A DNA stretch of 24,726 nt from Deltaproteobacteria bacterium. Lineage in GTDB: Bacteria > Desulfobacterota_D > UBA1144 > Nemesobacterales > N074bin48. The stretch is from contig SMWS01000026.1 in assembly GCA_004356685.1 (NCBI GenBank), positions 1 to 24,726 on the forward strand. Reading direction: 5' to 3'. Each line of letters begins with the position of its first letter. Positions within the stretch are counted from its first letter, which is position 1. Under the pieces are notes generated by a model, which made no database searches, was not told where the DNA came from, and was given only the letters and a program-made list of their open reading frames with translations. Shown piece by piece: positions 22,399-24,726 of the stretch. Both the position numbers and the translations under genes were made by a program.

Positions 22399-22779
22399 TC
22401 AATCCTTCTCTAGCTGGAACCTAAGTATATCGTGCTTATCAGTTGCACTTGGGTTGTACGTCAACGCGTACGTGTAATTGCCTCCAGAAAGTAGGCGCTC
22501 TCCGACGTAGTCTATTGGCTGAAGCACTGCTGGTTTCCCATCTATGACGGCTTCGATATAAGCATACCCATAGGCTTTGTCTACCTTGCGATAATCTGTC
22601 GCTGCTCCCGGCACGATCTTTCCATACATTTCCGTTTGAGATGGAAACTTAACTACCACACTATGTATCTCAACATCGCTTCTATTAGCTACTCGAATCA
22701 TAACGTCCTTCTGACAGCTGCACAAGCTGGTCACTAAGATTAACAGATAGAACAAGAATAGTGTCTTGTTTCTAGTCAT
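22399..22779 (-). CDS. Small lipoprotein, cassette-borne, unknown function
   Basis: A 126-residue predicted outer- or inner-membrane lipoprotein. The N-terminus MTRNKTLFLFYLLILVTS is a signal sequence, with a lipobox ending at Cys22 (LCSC). The mature part has alternating beta-strand-like segments (VMIRVANRSDVEIHSVVVKF) and ends LRFQLEKD. I do not recognise a family. GC content, at about 45% by eye, is clearly above that of the housekeeping genes, which points to recent acquisition. Its start overlaps the broken RelE-type toxin reading frame. The decayed attC-like repeat lies directly downstream. Confidence 0.75.
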   Translation of the reverse strand: MTRNKTLFLFYLLILVTSLCSCQKDVMIRVANRSDVEIHSVVVKFPSQTEMYGKIVPGAATDYRKVDKAYGYAYIEAVIDGKPAVLQPIDYVGERLLSGGNYTYALTYNPSATDKHDILRFQLEKD

Positions 22780-22849
22780 GGTTTTCTCGCTGAGATACTT
22801 CAGCTTCCTGAACTGCTGCTGGATGGAATCTAACTTCGTATTCAGGCAT
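22772..22849 (-). pseudogene. Truncated RelE/ParE-type toxin
   Basis: ATG 22849 encodes MPEYEVRFHPAAVQEAE, the typical first strand and helix of RelE/ParE toxins. It then loses similarity and stops at 22772 after 25 codons, where an intact toxin has about 90-100. It overlaps the end of the antitoxin frame by 8 bases, as in intact pairs. The break is just at the start of the lipoprotein gene, so the rest of the toxin was probably replaced when the foreign block arrived. Confidence 0.62.
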
Positions 22850-23077
22850 TCATATTTTTGTACAGTCTTTCCTTAACCTCTTTCCAGGAAACTGTATCTG
22901 TTTTCCCAGAATCGAGAGATTCCATACGATGTTCGATCTCTTTTAACCAAGCACTTTCAATTCCATTTTCAGCTTCTATATCGAGACTCTCAATGAGAGA
23001 AGTCCCACGAGTCTAGCACGAGCATTATCGTCTAAGTCCATAGCTTCTTTAAATAGTTGCTCTTTTGAAATAGCCAT
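22842..23077 (-). pseudogene. Frameshifted antitoxin of the addiction-module (Unstab_antitox-like) family
   Basis: ATG 23077 starts MAISKEQLFKEAMDLDDNAR, typical of the short RelB-like antitoxins paired with RelE/ParE toxins. After ARLVGLL the frame breaks: the GAGAG run at 22995-22999 contains two extra bases. Skipping these restores IESLDIEAENGIESAWLKE and WKEVKERLYKNMNA to TGA 22842, 77 residues in all. With the toxin also truncated, the pair is dead. A sequencing error alone would not explain both defects. Confidence 0.66.
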
Positions 23078-23226
23078 ACTAAAAAATAACATATTATAAG
23101 ACCATTCTCTATATCCTAAATTCCTTATGAAACTTGTTATTTTAAATTTTAAAAGGCCGGAAAGTTGCGAGAAATAAGAAGTAAAGGGGTTTAGTTGAGA
23201 CTTTATACAGAATTTCCTAAGTCTAA

Positions 23227-23325
23227 TTATCCGTATATGATAAATTCGGATATTAGACTTCCTACATAAATGCCAATGTAGATGAACATCGATGCTAATA
23301 CTATTTTTAGATTTATTCCAAACAT
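23227..23325 (-). CDS. Possible 32-residue single-span membrane peptide
   Basis: ATG 23325 to TAA 23227 encodes a hydrophobic peptide with one likely membrane helix (IVLASMFIYIGIYVGSLI). The only purine-rich site, AGGAT, is about 13 bases before the ATG, further than ideal. It lies in the 360-bp stretch (23078-23437) between the dead antitoxin and the heme monooxygenase gene, where nothing else coding is seen. It may be chance in AT-rich DNA. Confidence 0.25.
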   Translation of the reverse strand: MFGINLKIVLASMFIYIGIYVGSLISEFIIYG

Positions 23326-23362
23326 AATTTTATGTTTAATATCCTAATTTTCAATAATACTA

Positions 23363-23381
23363 TATCTAATTATTTTAGATA
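23363..23381. promoter_or_regulatory. Palindrome upstream of the heme monooxygenase gene
   Basis: TATCTAA-TTATT-TTAGATA is a perfect inverted repeat with 7-bp arms, 57 bp before the ATG. The position suits a repressor operator. It does not clearly match a Fur box. Confidence 0.3.
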
Positions 23382-23437
23382 GTTATATTAATATGTGGAT
23401 TCTTTAATTTTATTCAAGGGTATAAAAGGAGATAAAT

Positions 23438-23749
23438 ATGTTTGTTACTATGAACCGAATATTTGTGAATGAAGAGTATGCTTCTGGTTTTGAAGATCGT
23501 TTTAAGAATCGTGCTCATGAAGTTGACAAAATGCAGGGTTTTATTCGCAATATTGTACTGAGACCAAAAGGGCCTGAACAGCCCTATGTGATTATGACTT
23601 TCTGGAAATCTGAAGAGGATTTTAATAACTGGGTAAATTCAGATGCGTTTATAAAAGGTCATGCAAAAAGCGGTACTCTGCCAAAACAGGCATTTTCAAA
23701 TCAGAGTCATCTGGAAACTTTTGATGTGTTTTTGGATACGGATGAATAA
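23438..23749 (+). CDS. IsdG-like heme-degrading monooxygenase (ABM domain)
   Basis: A 103-residue antibiotic-biosynthesis-monooxygenase fold protein. The catalytic triad of the IsdG/IsdI heme oxygenases (Asn7, Trp67, His77) is matched by Asn6, Trp65 and His75 at nearly the same spacing, and the block DFNNWVNSDAFIKGHAK closely resembles the FNNWLNSDVFKEAHK of IsdI. Such enzymes open cytosolic heme to release iron. AAGGAG at 23426-23431 gives a strong ribosome site. No heme importer is next to it; the window's other iron gene is the FTR1 fusion about 15 kb away. Related ABM proteins with other substrates exist, but the retained triad makes heme the first guess. Confidence 0.8.
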   Translation: MFVTMNRIFVNEEYASGFEDRFKNRAHEVDKMQGFIRNIVLRPKGPEQPYVIMTFWKSEEDFNNWVNSDAFIKGHAKSGTLPKQAFSNQSHLETFDVFLDTDE

Positions 23750-23797
23750 TTATATTATATAAAACTAAACGTTGGATTATCAGATTACTAAAGACAG

Positions 23798-24505
23798 TTA
23801 AGGTAATGGATGATGTTCACAGGTAGACGAAATTTTATATATTTCGTTATCTTCTAGTTCATATTCAGTTCCATCGGATCTTCTACAAGAGATTAAACCA
23901 GCAATATCTATGTTGACAATTTTATCAGCGTAATCAAGAAAGTCTTTATTGCATTGAGTTACAACCCATCTGCCAACTTGAATCAAATTAATTCTAGACA
24001 ATTTTATGAAAGTAGCATTGGTATTTAGAGTACCAAAGCTAAAATTGGTTTGTAATCCGCCCTCGCTAATTATGGATGTATTTAAAATTCTATCATTATC
24101 ATCACTGCAATTTAATTGTAATCCCACGGAGTCAGTTTCAGAAATAGGATCAAAATGACTATTCCTCTTAATTACTTCTTCAAAGATTTCGGATAATAAA
24201 CCACTTGCTATGCCATTACGAACAGTTAAAGGATTACTTGGAGTAACATGAGTTGTTATTATTTGTTGTCCAGGTGCTGCAGTATTAGGACCCCAGACAA
24301 CCTTGATCCCTCCTTCAGCACCGCCACCATAGTTTATCCATTGCATTGGTTTTACAGCTTGATCTCCAGGAGAATCAGGATCTGGAACAGGTTCACCAGG
24401 CGGTCGAACTACGGTTGGGTTGCATGCTATTAAAATAAAAATGCTGATTAAGGCTAATAATATAAACCTGAAAAAATAGTGATAGAAATATTTTTGAATA
24501 TTTAT
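23798..24505 (-). CDS. Lipoprotein of unknown function with a non-ATG start
   Basis: The first in-frame ATG (24346) would remove an obvious lipoprotein signal. Upstream the frame encodes FILLALISIFILIAC with lipobox LIAC and Cys at residue 28, followed by a Pro/Asp-rich linker (about residues 29-53). The frame is bounded by an in-frame TAG just before 24511, and no ATG, GTG or TTG lies in between. The codon ATA at 24505-24503 is 9 bases after a strong GGGGAG (24520-24515), so I use it as start, giving 235 residues. The mature domain has four Cys (LNCSDD, TQCNKD, ISCRRS, STCEHH) and no recognised family. It is probably anchored in the periplasm or at the outer membrane. Confidence 0.6.
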   Translation of the reverse strand: MNIQKYFYHYFFRFILLALISIFILIACNPTVVRPPGEPVPDPDSPGDQAVKPMQWINYGGGAEGGIKVVWGPNTAAPGQQIITTHVTPSNPLTVRNGIASGLLSEIFEEVIKRNSHFDPISETDSVGLQLNCSDDNDRILNTSIISEGGLQTNFSFGTLNTNATFIKLSRINLIQVGRWVVTQCNKDFLDYADKIVNIDIAGLISCRRSDGTEYELEDNEIYKISSTCEHHPLP

Positions 24506-24606
24506 CGTATGCTACTCCCCTTTTTTCATTCGGTTGTTTAATAACAAATCTTATATTTTCACTATATAAAAATCATGCTTTCAAGTCAACCCAGTGTATA
24601 GGTTCA

Positions 24607-24726
24607 CTACATATGAGACAAATCAGAGGGGTTTGAATAATTATTAATAATCCCATTATCTTTTAAGAATTGCAAAGGTGTTTTATACCCAAGTGCCTGA
24701 TGTGGTCTAACACAGTTGTATGTATA
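24607..24726 (-). CDS. Transposase C-terminus (IS481/IS3-like), cut by the window edge
   Basis: The last 39 residues of a DDE integrase-core transposase on the minus strand, entering from beyond base 24726. YNCVRPHQALGYKTPLQFL is the widely conserved C-terminal block (YN--RPH-AL---TP) of IS481 and IS3 family transposases. The stop is at 24607. The sequence just beyond (GTATAGGTTCAC, about 24596-24607) may be the terminal inverted repeat, but the other end is not in view. Confidence 0.8.
   Translation of the reverse strand, partial: YTYNCVRPHQALGYKTPLQFLKDNGIINNYSNPSDLSHM

Noticed and set aside
24248..24433. 61-codon plus-strand frame
   Set aside because: Antisense to the lipoprotein gene and its signal peptide region, without ribosome site.

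Overview
This is a low-GC (roughly 35-38% by eye), gene-dense bacterial chromosome segment. The products point to a Gram-negative-type, respiring, probably uncultivated bacterium: lipoprotein signals, a c-type cytochrome fused to an FTR1 iron permease, sigma-54-type promoters, and ordinary bacterial housekeeping genes (leuS, rplM-rpsI, mnmG, rimI, a long-chain prenyl diphosphate synthase, queC/queE). I cannot name the phylum from the sequence alone. Several genes are patchily distributed in bacteria (deoxyhypusine-synthase-like protein, myo-inositol-phosphate synthase, stand-alone methylmalonyl-CoA mutase large chain), which hints at a deep or candidate lineage.

Layout. 1-2401: the 3' half of leuS and a deoxyhypusine-synthase-like gene. 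2402-3913: two tandem paralogous genes of unknown function. Each is preceded by a near-consensus sigma-54 -24/-12 promoter and, about 90 bp further upstream, the same TGACAATAT...ATTGTCAC element; this is the most distinctive regulatory structure here. 3998-8685 (minus): cytochrome c-FTR1 fusion, queC, queE, then an aldo/keto reductase with its own promoter. 8863-11976: rimI (plus) converging on a prenyl synthase-methylmalonyl-CoA mutase operon (minus). 12111-16518: an exported thioredoxin-fold (DUF255/YyaL-like) protein, a strongly signalled 55-residue acidic protein, and mnmG (minus). 16614-17241: a higBA toxin-antitoxin pair under a promoter that overlaps a palindrome. 17305-20701: a spore-photoproduct-lyase-like radical SAM protein, then an rplM-rpsI-inositol-phosphate-synthase operon (minus).

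20846-23077 is an accessory island. On the minus strand it holds a degenerate RelB/RelE-type toxin-antitoxin pair, a small lipoprotein gene followed by a decayed attC-like repeat, a 964-bp IS1595-family insertion sequence with inverted repeats and a 7-bp flanking direct repeat, and a frameshifted membrane-protein gene whose stop codon lies inside a well-formed integron attC-like hairpin. It looks like a fossil integron cassette pair invaded by an IS; no integrase is in the window.

23227-24726: an IsdG-type heme-degrading monooxygenase gene, a lipoprotein gene whose only sensible start is a non-ATG codon behind a good Shine-Dalgarno, and the C-terminal end of another IS transposase cut by the window edge.

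Three transcription units (prenyl synthase, higB, rimI) have recognisable -35/-10 boxes so close to the start codon that their mRNAs should be leaderless or nearly so.
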